A stretch of DNA of 64,000 nucleotides from Alentia gelatinosa. Lineage: Eukaryota > Annelida > Polychaeta > Phyllodocida > Polynoidae. The position numbers were made by a program, and so were the translations under genes. Below are positions 10,040 to 20,987 of this stretch, in pieces; within the stretch, counting starts at the first letter, position 1, and the number at the start of each line of letters is the position of its first letter. Where the stretch lies: contig OX465579.1 of the NCBI GenBank assembly GCA_950022655.1, positions 18,265,088-18,329,087 of the forward strand, written 5' to 3'. Below the pieces are notes generated by a model that saw nothing but the letters and a program-made list of their open reading frames with translations, did no database searches and had not been told where the DNA came from.

Positions 10040-11420
10040 TGAACCCCGAGAAATGGTGGTACTATAGTTGGCGCAGCGGTGATAGTGGTACACTGGCCGC
10101 CATAGGTACACTATGTGTGGGCGGTGGTGCTATAGAAGTCGTAGCGGTGTTTGTTGATGCAGTGGCACTATGTAATCATAGCGGTGATTGTGGAGGCAGT
10201 GGTGCTATAGTGGTGGTAACGGTGGAGGTAAAGGCAGTGGTGCTATAGTAGTGGTGGAGGTGGCGGTAAAGGTGGTGGGGCTATAGTAGTGGTAGTGGTG
10301 GTGGTGGCGGTAGTCCTATAGTAGTCATAACAGTGGTGGTAAAGGCAGTGGGGCTATAGTAGTTGTAGTGGTGGTGGTGGCGGTGGTAGTCCTATAGTAG
10401 TCATAACAGTGGCGGTAAAGGCGGTGGGGCTATAGTAGTGGTAGTGATGGTGGTGGCGGTAGTCCTATAGTAGTCATAACAGTGGCGATAAAGGCGGTGG
10501 GGCAATAGTAGTGGTAGTAGTGGTGGTGGTGGCGGTAGTCCTATAGTAGTCATAACAGTGGCGGTAAAGGCGGTGGGGCTATAGTAGTGGTAGTGGTGGT
10601 GGTGGCGGCGGTAGTCCTATAGTAATCATAACAGTGGCGGTAAAGGCGGTGGGGCTATAGTAGTGGTAGTGGTGGTGGTGGCGGCGGTAGTCCTATAGTA
10701 ATCATAACAGTGGCGGTAAAGGCAGTGGGGCTATAGTAGTGGTAGTGGTGGTGGTGGCGGCGGTAGTCCTATAGTAGTCATAACAGTGGCGGTAAAGGCG
10801 GTGGGGCTATGGTAGTGGTAGTGGTGGTGGTGGCGGCGGTAGTCCTATTGTAGTCATAACAGTGGCGGTAAAGGCGGTGGGGCTATAGTAGTGGTGGAGG
10901 TGGTGGTGGCGGTAGTCCTATAGTAGTCATAACAGTGGCGGTAAAGGCGGTAGGGCTATAGTAGTGGTAGTGGTGGTGGTGGTGGCGGTAGTCCTATAGT
11001 AGTCATAACAGTGGCGGTAAAGGCGGTGGGGCTATAGTAGTGGTAGTGGTGGTGGTGGTGGCGGTAGTCCTATAGTAGTCATAACAGTGGCGGTAAAGGC
11101 GGTGGGGCTATAGTAGTGGTGGAGGTGGTGGTGGCGGTAGTCCTATAGTAGTCATAACAGTGGCGGTAAAGGCGGTGGGGCTATAGTAGTGGTAGTGGTG
11201 GTGGTGGTGGCGGTAGTCCTATAGTAGTCATAACAGTGGCGGTAAAGGCGGTGGGGCTATAGTAGTGGTAGTGGTGGTGGTGGTGGCGGTAGTCCTATAG
11301 TAGTCATAACAGTGGCGGTAAAGGCGGTGGGGCTATAGTAGTTGTAGTGGTAGTGGTGATGTTGGTGGGGCGGTGGTGATATAGTAGTTGTAGCGGTGGT
11401 GGTGGAGGCGGCGGTGCTAG
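10040..11420. repeat. GGT-rich minisatellite, about 75-bp period
   Basis: About 17-18 units contain CCTATAGTAGTCATAACAGT, GGCGGTAAAGGCGGTGGGG and CTATAGTAGTGGTAGTGGTG. Successive CCTATAGTAG words lie 73-76 bp apart, and most length variation comes from the number of GGT triplets. It has neither the spacer diversity nor the repeat size of a CRISPR array, and the frames through it are compositional. Confidence 0.95.
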
Positions 11421-11690
11421 TACTAGTGGCGCCACCGTGGGGAGGGGGACGACACTGCGTGTGGGCACGAAGCAGAGCAGGAGCTGCATATACAGTATTG
11501 ACTAGCCTGCCCCCTGGTGTTCCTGACGGGCACCATGGCGCATGCGCGGCGCCCGTATTCCTCCCACGTTCCGTCCACAGCGCCTTGTGCGTCCCCTGGC
11601 GGCCGTGGCGCACACTACCTCGGCCGGAAGCGACACGCCCCCACTTCCGGCGCCCACCCTCACCGCCGCTAGCTCCCGAGCGCTGCTACC
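11420..11690 (+). promoter_or_regulatory. CpG-rich patch with NRF1-like and ETS-like sites
   Basis: The patch is much more GC- and CpG-rich than its surroundings. It contains a perfect NRF1-type GCGCATGCGC (11538-11547), CCGGAAG (11624-11630) and ACTTCCGG (11643-11650). Such combinations are typical of TATA-less promoters in animals. No exon with a donor in the correct phase is evident downstream, so this could be a promoter, an enhancer or neither. Confidence 0.3.
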
Positions 11691-12684
11691 GCCACTGCAG
11701 CCTAATATATATGATAATGTATTTCTCCCACACTGTCACTTTACATCCTAGAAATAATTCAGGCGCCGAATTGGCAAATTATTCCATCTAATGCCCTGCT
11801 CTGGGAACGCGGTATTGGAGCCCGGAGGAATCTTCCCAAGCGTTCCCAGCGTTTCCAGGTTACCTTCCAGGGCCCTCTTTGATCTTCCTGGGTCTTCCCG
11901 GGACCTTTCAGATCATCTAGGGGGGCCCCAGACTCCATCCAGTGTTTCCCCTGGTGTTCGGGGCTTCGTAGATCCTCCCAGTGCATCCTGGATGCTCTTG
12001 AAACTGCTCATGGCTTCTTGGGGTGTCTCGAAACCTCCTTGAGTACCTCATGCGATGTTGGTAGGTGCTCGGGGCCTCGTGGAAGCACTAGAGGAGTGCC
12101 TGGAGGGGATGTTAGTCGTAATGAATGCACTCAGAAGAAGGCTATACCCAGCACCTTCACCAAGACACGAATCCTGAATGTCAAGCTGGAAGGCGTGTTC
12201 TGGGGAGGATTACGATTCTACAGGTCACAACTGATATATACTAAATTCATGTACCGTTGCTAAAATTACGTCGGTGGTTCCTGACTCTAGATCGGTGACA
12301 GGAAATCGGCCAATGGAAACGGGCCTTATGTGTGGTTGGTGCGATGCATGGACTTGTGTGTCTTTTCATGTGTGTGTAGATATATCAAGACGGTGTATCA
12401 GTGATGTTCGTTTTCAATGTTACCATAGAATTACATGTTTTTATTTTCGTAATTTTTGAAAAAAAAAAAAATTTCCTTGTGTAATATTGACATACCAACT
12501 GCTAAATTACCCAATTCAGCCGGAGCCCATGATCCCCCACTGACCCTTTGAGCTTTCCCTTGGTCCCTTTATTCTCGATTGCAATGCGTTTATATAATGC
12601 GTAAACCCTGTACTGTAATGGAAATCATTTTAATGTTGGTTTTTTCTGATCCCAACTGAAATTTCGGGTATATGATTTAAAATG

Positions 12685-12742
12685 CTGGTCATACACCCAC
12701 CTCACATACACATATGTGTATGTAAGGTGGATGTATGACCAG
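12685..12742. repeat. 58-bp near-perfect palindrome
   Basis: Arms of 29 bp (CTGGTCATACACCCACC onward, with the inverse GGTGGATGTATGACCAG) differ at two positions and meet at ACACATATGTGT. The inverted symmetry continues a few bases further outwards. It can form a long hairpin and could be a minimal MITE. Confidence 0.85.
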
Positions 12743-13167
12743 AATTTTACAATCAGACGATTTGCAGTGACAACGCGCTAGGCGTTCAGACGATTTCTAC
12801 CATTTTCCTGCCAAAAGTCGTCAGGCGGTGCAAAATGCCAGAATCGCCGCCCATAATCGTCTAGTGTAAACACTGGGCTAGTCTGGAGTGTGGAGTTTGG
12901 CGGCCCGCCGTATCGCGTTATTAAGTGACGTCCATGCGTGCCATAAAAATAATAATTCATCTCTTTCCCGCAAGGGATTCATGACCGGGCAAACCGACCT
13001 TATGCCTGTACTACGACTACTGCTACTACTACTATTACTATGGCAATGCTAAAAGACTCGGATAATACCAGACAGACATGAAAATAATGTTCGTAATAGT
13101 CCATTACACAGATAGTGCTTATATATTAATAGACTGCAGTGGACGGCTTGGTACCCTAATATGAGAA

Positions 13168-13455
13168 TATCAAGAGAGGTCACGAGTTTGAGCCTGAGTT
13201 TATTTATGCCACGCATTTTGTTGGCTCCATAATTTCACGAGTCGAAGACGAGTGACGTCACGGAGCCAACAAAATGAGTGGCATAAATAAACTCAGACTC
13301 AAACGAGTGGCGTCTTGATTTTATCCTACCCCGTTTCCATATTTTTTCAGTATCAGAAAGTAGTGGCATAAACGACACTTTATGTCACACCTGTGACATA
13401 AACAAATCCCATGTTAAGCCTATGGCGTTTTTTATTAGGGGTAGGTCTCTTGATA
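13168..13455 (-). mobile_element. Foldback element AHF-6 with TATCAAGAGA ends
   Basis: Terminal inverted words are TATCAAGAGA (13168-13177) and TCTCTTGATA (13446-13455). Inside are long complementary arms: GAGTTTGAGCCTGAGTTTAT opposite ATAAACTCAGACTCAAAC, then TTTTGTTGGCTCC opposite GGAGCCAACAAAAT. The apex is TTTCACGAGTCGAAGACGAG at 13232-13251. The minus strand carries the framework words CATAGGCTTAACATGGG and GGGGTAGGATAAAATC. Confidence 0.75.
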
Positions 13456-13785
13456 GTGTGACTGAATGGGATATGTTACTAGTTGTTTTGGTCGCATATA
13501 TTCACCGAGTTCGAAGAACACGATGAATATTTCCTACCAAAACAACAAGGAACATATGTAATTCAATTGCATTCACTATGTCTCCTTATCATTATATACC
13601 AGGATTTTTTTTTAAACCGCCTAACTTCTACGACTCACTATATAGCAGAATGACAGATTGACAGTGGTCACGTGGTACGGAGTGACGTATGAATATTATT
13701 TCGTCACTCAGTGACAAACGGAATCCGTACTCCTGGTCAGTAAAAGTGAGACATTCGCCCATGGGTATATGATAATATACAGGAG
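13456..13785. mobile_element. Foldback element AHF-7a
   Basis: It contains TTTTGGTCG with the apex TATTCACCGAGTTCGAAGAA, then CACGATGAATA, then TCACGTGGTACGGAGTGACG, GAATCCGTACTCCTGGTCAG and AGTGAGACATTCGC. The same series occurs at 16225-16510, and a fragment at 27395-27480. It directly abuts AHF-6. Confidence 0.6.
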
Positions 13786-14289
13786 TGTTGATTTGAAGCA
13801 AGATACGTGTGTGGATAAATGTGACTTTAGATTACTGTTGAAGTCCATATACGCCCTCCCTATCATCGCCCAGGGTGAATACAAGTTCCGCTCGCGACTG
13901 GGTGAACCACAGTTCTCCATTAATATTTGAAGAACCTGAATATAATTTCGGATTTATAAGGAGAAATAGCTGAAATTTCCATTTCTGACATCGGATTTCC
14001 CATTTGAAGATTTATAAAAACCGATAAACTGCATTAATTTCGGGTTACGGTTCAAGGTTCATCACCATACAACGTCGGTAACCAGCGCACACCGGGACCT
14101 GTAAACAGACTGAATTCTGGGATACCTCAATAGGGTCTATGGGAGGACGCGGTTGAACCGAGAGAGGCAGGCGTGGTCGCCAGTTTGTATTGGAGGTCAG
14201 AAGTATGCGTTTGAATGTGGGAAGAGCCTGAAAGATATTGAGTAGGAGTCATACCAAAGTGTGAAATTGGATGATTGAAGAGTATTGTT

Positions 14290-15500
14290 GTGAGGTTAAG
14301 AGTAAGAAAGAAACTGATGAGTGTTTTTTCTGTGTCCCTCTGTGCCATCGAGTTTAGAGCACACAGGAACTTGAACTAGGCAATAGCCGAGTGAATATTC
14401 TGAAGCGCACCAAACGACATGACTATCAGGGACACAAACCAAACACAGATATGTTGTGATTTTATCTTAGCCTGGACAAGTTGATCTGTTTATCGCCCAT
14501 CGAGTATGAGTTATCGTACTCGCATGCTTGTTGGGTACAAGCTCCTACCGTTAAGCCTATGGAAGTTTATACCAGGCTAGGATAATAAGACATGCGAGAG
14601 AGTGAATACGCGAGTAGAACTATGCGCTGGTATGCATTCATGACATAAAGGATGTGAGAGATAATTGTGTATGATGCATGTATAAATGAGTAGAAATGTT
14701 GGGGTTCACACTCACACTCTGAATGTGGGTGTGGGTCTCTGGGTGTGAACATTGGAGCTGTTATAGGTGCCTACTAGAGTCCTCTGGATTAAGGTGTAGG
14801 CCAGATTCCATTGGCTGACGAAAATGATGTCGATTTTTTTCTCCTAAAAGCCCATTTCAATTGGCTCTCACCAATCTACAGTTAGGAACCACAGAGGGAC
14901 CTATGTAAATGGGCTATTAGGAAAACTCAAAAGATCTAAACCATTTTCATCAGCCAATGGAAACGAGCCTTAAGAAAGAAATTAATGAGTGTTTGGTCTG
15001 TGTCCTCGTTTGCCATCAAGTATAAAGAGTGCAGTAATATGAACAAGGCGATAGCTGAATGAATATTTTGAAGCACTCCAAACGAGATGGCAACTGGGGA
15101 CTCAGACCAAGCATGAATATGTTTCTGATTTTATTTTAGCCTAGAAATATGTAAAAAGATCTGCTTATCACCCATTCAGTATGAGTTACCATACTCGCAA
15201 GCATGTTGAGTATGAGTTCCCAATGTTAAACCTATGGACGTTTATACCAGGCTAAGATAATATGCCGTTCACACCCACCGTCTACAATATGCCACCCGCA
15301 AAGCACTGTGTGTATGGTGTGGTTGTGAACATTGGAGCGGTTATAAGGCCCGTTTCCATTGGCTGACGAAAACGGTGTGGTTGTGTTCTCCTAATAGTCC
15401 ATTACTATTGGCCATCACCAATATACAGTCAGGGACCACAGATAAACTTTTAGTAGAACTAAAAAAAATCTACACCGTCTTCGTCAGCCAATGAAAACCT
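14290..15500. repeat. Duplicated composite block (foldback AHF-8 plus CCATTGGCTGACGA element)
   Basis: Two tandem copies of about 667 bp begin with AAGAAAGAAA at about 14305 and 14972. Each contains an AHF-8 foldback (14361-14590 and 15020-15262; apex words AATAGCCGAGTGAATATT and GATAGCTGAATGAATATT; minus-strand framework CATAGGCTTAAC). Each then has an inverted-repeat element (14790-14970 and 15345-15500) with ends CCATTGGCTGACGAAAA and TTTTCATCAGCCAATGG. More AHF-8 relatives lie at 44250-44466, 56775-56985 and 61745-61900. Confidence 0.7.
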
Positions 15501-15958
15501 TTCACCGTTCACACCCACTCTCTACAATATGCAACCCGCAAAGCATATTGAACACCCGTCTCCCATTCCCCCATTCCCAATCAAGGTCACCCTCCATGCG
15601 TACCTCCAACACTGACGCCTCGCTGGAGGAATACAGGAGGAGGGTCTCAATGAATGAGGGCAAGGTGGAGGTGGCACGTTCTGCCTGCTGCCTCTGATGT
15701 CTCCTAGCTACGAGCACCAGCCCAGCAGACTCACATGCTCAGCCCTGTGAATTCTGATGAGCTCTAGCCACCCCTCCCCTTCTACTGCTCCTCCTCACAT
15801 AACCAGACCCTTTTTTGCCTACCATATTGCCCAGCAGTAGTCGATAAAGTCTGGCTCCGTCGGGCAGAAAATCTTCTATTATAACGCAGGATGCTGTCAT
15901 GTTCTTAACCATTTCATTGTGGATCGATGTAATCAGTCTTTTTTTGTGTGTTTTTCAG

Positions 15959-15983
15959 ATCCGGCTCAGGCAGACTTAGGAGG
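15959..15983 (+). CDS. MYT1: MYT1-family protein, exon C (25-nt microexon before finger 1)
   Basis: The acceptor is TTTGTGTGTTTTTCAG and the donor is GG|GTAGGT. The phase is 1 in and 2 out. It encodes (D)PAQADLG(G), which aligns with 'EPAIQELF' just before finger 1 in vertebrate MYT1L. The last codon is completed by exon D, directly before the first zinc-binding Cys. Unlike exons B and F it is asymmetric, so skipping it alone would break the frame. Confidence 0.8.
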
Positions 15984-16224
15984 GTAGGTGTACTTTACTC
16001 CATTTCTTTCTTTTTTTTTAATAATAAATAGCACTGTCATAGATTACGTCACCCAGGGCAACAAGCAGGATGGAAGTTTAGTGGATGGATGATTTTATAC
16101 CTATTGGGAAGACTCGGTATAGCTATGTCCAGGAGCAACGGGCAAAAGGGCAAAAAGGATTTATTTTGCATAGTGAACCTCTCTATCTTGACTTATAATA
16201 TATGGAGACATGGTTACTGTGCCT

Positions 16225-16510
16225 GAATAAAATGTTTTCCAAGTTTTGGTCGGAAATAGACACCGCGTTCGAAGAACGAGATGAAATTTTCTGACCAATA
16301 ACAACAAGGAAGAGATGTAATTCAGACACACTCACTATCTCTCCTTATTATTATATACCTGGAAATCATTAAAAACACCATTTTAAAACAAGTCACGTGG
16401 TACGGAGCGACATATGAATATCATTTCCTCACTCAGTGATGAATGAAATTCGTACTCCTAGTCAGTAATAGTGAGGCATTCGCTCACAGGTATATAATAA
16501 TATATAATTA
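16225..16510. mobile_element. Foldback element AHF-7b
   Basis: A second copy of the AHF-7 series: TTGGTCGG, apex CACCGCGTTCGAAGAACGAG, TCACGTGGTACGGAGCGACA, ATTCGTACTCCTAGTCAG and AGTGAGGCATTCGC. It matches 13456-13785 with many substitutions. Confidence 0.6.
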
Positions 16511-16854
16511 TTCCCCAGTGAACTGGTATCAACATTAAGTTATGTACCTCCTTTCTGAGAGCCCACAACCCTCAGATAAGCATATGCTACTTTTAATTAT
16601 TTATAAACCTTTTCGCATTAGACTCGCTTGACCTTTCTCATCTTTTCATAAACGTAGAAATTCGAGTTGCGTAGTTTGGTATGTTACCGCCCTTTAAGGT
16701 TTTATTTCACAGGAAAAGGCTGTGGTGCATTTATATCAAATGGTTTTAAATCATATTGATATCGGTGTAACCTTAATGTTATATTCAGAAGTTGGCATTT
16801 GAGTTGCGATGTTTGTTGTTTATTGAAGTTGGAAATCTTTTTATGTGATATTGC

Positions 16855-17385
16855 AAATATATACAATATTACCATAAGTTGGATCTAAGTGGTCGTATTC
16901 TCTGCGTAGTTGACGCGCAGTAATAATCCCAGCGATACCGAAGAGTATTGCATATTGTCAAGTACAAGGAGAATATAGCCACTCAGATCAAAATTAGGAT
17001 ATGTTGTATTTATCAATCATTTTCGACTAATTATTAAGACAAACTCTTGTAAATAATTAGAAATTTGATGCAAGTGCCTTTTTTATTATTATTCATAGAA
17101 GCCATAGTACATTCACCCATAGGGCGTTCTTCCAGGTACCGTCAAAGAGAAAACAAAATCAAACAATTGCAAAATCAGACAGAACATTGTGAAGACAATG
17201 GGTAAGCGGTAGTTTTGGTATCAAGTTTTAGTTCCTTGTTTTTACACTGGCATGAATTGTTTATATGGCCAAAACACTGTATTCTTCTGAGTAAAATACA
17301 GCCTTCCGTATCTTAGCAGTAGTAGCGATCTTTAGGCCACATAGGCTTAGTATGGAGACTCTGTATTAGGTAGGTGATAAAACAA
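16855..17385 (+). repeat. Dispersed repeat L, copy 2 (unoccupied site)
   Basis: It aligns with the parts of 7560-8265 that flank AHF-2 and carries a single AGTATTGC where copy 1 has the foldback insert. It also contains GCCACATAGGCTTAGTATGG, a distant echo of the foldback framework word. Confidence 0.65.
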
Positions 17386-17409
17386 ATAATTTCTATTATT
17401 CTTTCTTTC

Positions 17410-17660
17410 ACATGTATACTATAGAGGACTTAGCATTGGAAACTCGTACTCAACGCCCATGGAGTACTATAGCCAAATATTCAATAGGAGATGATTTCAC
17501 AAATTTTAGCCAATTTGATAGTAAGTGATAGAGGTAAAATAAAATCTAACTGCACTCGATGAATAACTGCTGGAAATACACCTGGTGACATTACTCGGCA
17601 ACCAGAACTCATGGCATATTGTCAGTGGCTATGGATCTTCATGCAGTTCCTTATAACGCA
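17410..17660 (+). mobile_element. Foldback element AHF-9a (TACTCAACGCCC subfamily)
   Basis: It contains CTTAGCATTGGAAACTCGTA, CTCAACGCCCATGGAGTA, GATGATTTCACAAATTTTAG, AACTGCACTCGAT and TCAGTGGCTATGGATCTTCA, in the order seen at 20012-20258, 27082-27358 and 60571-60866. The left arm is truncated relative to the others. Confidence 0.6.
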
Positions 17661-17661
17661 C

Positions 17662-18076
17662 CTTTATCTCACCCCTGGTATTTCTTCTCCATAGACTTAA
17701 CATAGGGAACTCGTATCCAATGCCCATTAGATATTTTTCCTAAATATCTAATGGGGGATTATGTCACAAATGTTAGCCCATTAGTCAATGTGAAGGGTGA
17801 GATAATTCAGAACCCATTCAAATTTAGGGTCAGAGCTCGTATCCCATCGAGTTTGAATCATGTAGTAATTCACAGGGTGAAGCCGCATGAATTACGTATC
17901 GATTCAAACGAGATGGGATCAGACAATAAACTTGAATAGGTTCCTAAAACTATCTCACCCTTTACAATGACTAATGGGCTAGCCTTTGTGACATAATACC
18001 CCATTGAGTATCTATTCTAAATGCATGTACTCCATGGGAATTGAGTACGTGTTCCCAATGTTAAACGTTCATAGGT
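17662..18076. mobile_element. Foldback element AHF-5b, near-complete 415-bp palindrome
   Basis: The left half runs TTTATCTCACCCCTGGTATT, CATAGACTTAACATAGGGAA, CTCGTATCCAATGCCC, GGGGGATTATGTCACAAATG and TTAGCCCATTAGTCA. The right half repeats these in inverse order: TGACTAATGGGCTA, TTTGTGACATAATACCCC, GTGTTCCCAATGTTAAACG. The centre (about 17861-17896) has AGTAATTCACAGGGTGAAG, then CCGCATGAATTAC. It shows the full two-armed form of these elements. Confidence 0.75.
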
Positions 18077-18249
18077 TTCCCATCCAGTGCTCTCTGGGCA
18101 CACTCAGTCTAGAGTCCGCCCAGCTGAGAACGTGTATGGCTTCCACTCCTCACTGTGTCTGGTGGCGCCACCTGGAGCATCAGCGTGACACCAATGCTGG
18201 GAGAGCAGCTCTTAAAGCAGGTCTCCAGGGGGCGCGACAGGCGACGGAC

Positions 18250-18333
18250 GCACTCTCCTAGCATAGATCCTGCGCTCTACTTCCTGCGGCGGCTTGTAAG
18301 CGCTAGGACCGCGAAATACCTGCTGGGAGAGTG
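18250..18333. mobile_element. Mini hAT-like element M3 (84 bp)
   Basis: The ends CACTCTCCTAGCATAGATCC and CCTGCTGGGAGAGTG match the termini of the longer copies at 51608-52156 and 55773-56296, with the shared internal word TAAGCGCTAG. The flanking 8-mers CGACGGAC and CGGCGGGC differ by two transitions and may be an aged target duplication. Confidence 0.6.
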
Positions 18334-18678
18334 CGGCGGGCGGGCGGGCGTGCGGGTGGGCGGACGGGCGTGCGGGTGGGCGGACGGACGGGCGGGCGAG
18401 CGGGGGACGGGGAGTAAAAGCCCGAGCTACTCATCACGTCGCTCACAATGAGCGGCTGGCTTTGAAGTGAAAGCGGGAAGGCCTTTGGGAGGAGGCTCGT
18501 GATTGGCCAAGCCCTTCACGTGGGAAAAAATCTAGCATGAGATCCTCTGACAAGGAGTGAGAAGGGGGACGTGGAAAAGAGGCCTCATACAGTTTCATAT
18601 ATAACATAATTTCCTCAGGGTAATGGTGGATGTGACGAACTACCCAGGTGTGAAACTTGTACATCTGGGGAATTTAGG

Positions 18679-18719
<41 letters not shown>

Positions 18720-18727
18720 ATATATAT
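18679..18727. repeat. (TA)n microsatellite
   Basis: About 49 bp of TA repeats with one interruption (TTTATA). Confidence 0.95.
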
Positions 18728-19309
18728 GTCCGTCTCACCTGAAATCACATAATAAAATCAGAAGTTCATAAGATATGGGATATTTCCAAATAGGACTGTG
18801 ATGAGTATGGTTACTACAAGATCATGTTTACTACAAGAACTATTTCCAACCCATTTCGCATGTTCTGTACTTGATAGTCCATATTTCGCATTGCTATTTT
18901 ATGCCCTCAGCGGTCACGTATAGTGTAAGCCTTCTCGGAACGCATGAGGATATGTAAAACGTTTAGACTTGAGCTAGATTGGGTGGTGAGGTGAGAGTAC
19001 TATACGGAAACTGGCTTACTGTCTTCGAACGTCAGAAATACGCGGTAAAACTATTGATAAGGCACATCCCGATGCCGAAGGCAAGGGGATGTATGTGATT
19101 AATTATTTTACCAAGTATTTTGACGTACTCAGACAGTCAGTCCGTTTTCGTATTATCATATACTTAAAAATAGCGAAAATTTAGCCAGTCACATAATCAC
19201 ATCCCTGGTACGTCATAGTGCGACGTATGGCTATATAAACATCATAGGTAGTAGCGGGGAAAATGTGCAGGTCATACATCCTATAGGTATATAATGATAT
19301 GGAGGACCC

Positions 19310-19632
19310 TTATGAAAGTTTACGGTCAGGTCTTGTATCCGTATCGAGTTTATATGGCATAGTAATTCGCAAGGCGAAGCCACGTGAATTACATAATGAT
19401 TCAAGCAAGATGGGATCGAGCTCTGACAATAACTTGAATAGGTTTCTGAATTTATCTCATCCTTCTCATTGACTAATTGGCTAACATTTGTGACATAACA
19501 TATATTTGTGATATAATCCCCATTGAGTATGTTTTCTAAATACTCCATGGACATTGAGTACAAGTTCCCAATATTAAGTCTATGGGGAAAAAATACCAGT
19601 GATGAGAAAAATACCAGTGGTGAGATAAAACA
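19310..19632 (-). mobile_element. Foldback element AHF-5c
   Basis: The reverse-complement copy of the AHF-5 subfamily: AGTAATTCGCAAGGCGAAGC, then CACGTGAATTAC (apex, 19361-19392), CAAGATGGGATCGAGCTC, TTGACTAATTGGCTAACATT, TTGAGTACAAGTTCCCAATA and GGTGAGATAAAACACC. Confidence 0.65.
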
Positions 19633-20011
19633 CCGTCTGATGACAGTTATATCTACTGATCCATTAATACATTGCCTTGATCATCGTTATAAGCCTTGAG
19701 GAAATATAAGTCGGATAAACTAGGAATATCTGTTTATTTCTGTCTTGAATCGGGATAATAATAATTGTGTCTCGATTGGCACAACTCTACGATACTGTTC
19801 AACAAAACAATGAGCATCCATTATCTGCTGTTGAATCAGAAAAAAACAATAGTTGTGTCTCGATTGGCACAAATCTCGATTGGCACTGTTGAAAACCATA
19901 AGTAATACATGGAGGGATTTGGGTCAATCATGTACATCTTAGTAGTAAGTTAAGAGTTGCATATGGAGTGAAAAGCTCCATTAGATGCGACTGACCCTGA
20001 TATTCCGTGTT

Positions 20012-20258
20012 TTATCTCATATATATTTCCCATAGATTTAACATTGGAAACCCGTACTCAACACCCGTGGAGTATTGTGGAAAAATACTCAATGGGGGAT
20101 GATGTCACACATTTTAGCCAATTAATCAGTGATAGGGGTGAGATAAAATCTGAACCGCATTCGATCCATAGCATTTGCCTCGTAAGATTACTTCGCAACC
20201 AAATCTCATGGCATATTTTCAGTGGCTATGGTTCTCGATGCAGTTCCTTATTATAACC
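20012..20258 (+). mobile_element. Foldback element AHF-9b
   Basis: It has TTTATCTCATATATATTTCC, CATAGATTTAACATTGGAAA, CAACACCCGTGGAGTATTG opposite AAATACTCAATGGG, GATAGGGGTGAGATAAAATC, and an outer stem ATCCATAGC opposite GGCTATGGTTCTCGATGCAG around CCTCGTAAGATTACTTCGCA. Confidence 0.65.
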
Positions 20259-20368
20259 ATGAACCAGGTGTTAAATCCACATGGAGCTATACATCTCTAT
20301 GTTTCCTGTATTGGCCTCTCCTGGTTGTCTTCCCTTTGTACACGCTCTGTAAGACCAGTTGAGATCAT

Positions 20369-20987
20369 GGGCCCGTTGAATGATCTAGGACCCTACATGA
20401 AGACCATTTTCTGTACCTCGTGTAAGGGTTATCGTTTACTAATATTCAAGTCTCTCTTTTTTGCTTTTTTTTCACACTCACTTATACCAAAAGGGAACTA
20501 TTGATCCCAAAAAATATGTCCAAGCAGCCTGAACATAAAGGTGTCAATGTATGTTCTTGTGCAGGGATTTTATGAGAATGGTTATGTTTTATCTTATTTT
20601 TCTTTTTACTGGATGATTCTACTATACCTCCAAAAGGACTTATCGATGTGTACCATTCAATGGTACCATAGATGCCATTCAGAAAAATAAAAGCTGCTTC
20701 ACTAAAAAAGTATATACACATATATTTAATTCTTAAAAATGTTTTTCTTGTTTTTCTTCCCTGTTGGGAGTTGGAAAAATGAAATGTAGGACTCTTCTCT
20801 CGTTGGAGATGGGTATCCCTCTCTTTTTCCATGGAAAAAAATTATATTTAAGTTTTTTCGCTAGACAGTATTAGCCGTACATCAGTTCGTCAATGAGTGT
20901 TGAATAAGGTTGACCCGCATCGTCCCTGGGTCTCCTTGGGGTACAGAAGGGTTTTCATGTACGATCCTAGATTATTAAACCGGACCC
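20369..20987. mobile_element. M2 inverted-repeat element, long copy (619 bp)
   Basis: It starts GGGCCCGTTGAATGATCTAG, then GACCCTACATGAAGACC, and ends with the inverse GTACGATCCTAGATTATTAA, then ACCGGACCC. The same ends bound a 224-bp copy at 47616-47839. The right end lies 123 bp before the finger 1 exon D. A 116-codon minus-strand frame inside resembles no protein I know. Confidence 0.7.

Larger units (their letters stand above)
9315..15958 (+). other. Intron B-C
   Basis: 6,644 bp. It contains the 75-bp GGT-rich minisatellite (10040-11420), a CpG-rich patch (11420-11690), a palindrome (12685-12742), foldback elements at 13168-13785, and a composite duplicated block (14290-15500). The stretches 9315-10039, 11700-12684, 12900-13167, 13786-14289 and 15501-15958 hold nothing I can identify, though 11780-12060 has weak internal repetition around CTTCCTGGG and CTTCCCGGGA words. 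Confidence 0.7.

Noticed and set aside
10040..11420. CRISPR-like array
   Set aside because: The units are contiguous 75-bp minisatellite copies without unique spacers, in an animal intron.
16712..16745. Exon-like stretch after TTATTTCACAG (GKGCGAFISNG)
   Set aside because: It resembles a zinc-finger start only in a Cys/Gly pattern, has no donor in phase, and is not needed, since exons C and D join perfectly.
18224..18236. CTCF-like sites (CCAGGGGGCGC here and near 32590)
   Set aside because: They are short matches in GC-rich DNA, and binding preference in this organism is unknown. The evidence is too weak to annotate.
20482..20832. 116-codon minus-strand frame inside M2
   Set aside because: It lies within the long copy only, has no similarity I recognise, and is absent from the short copy.
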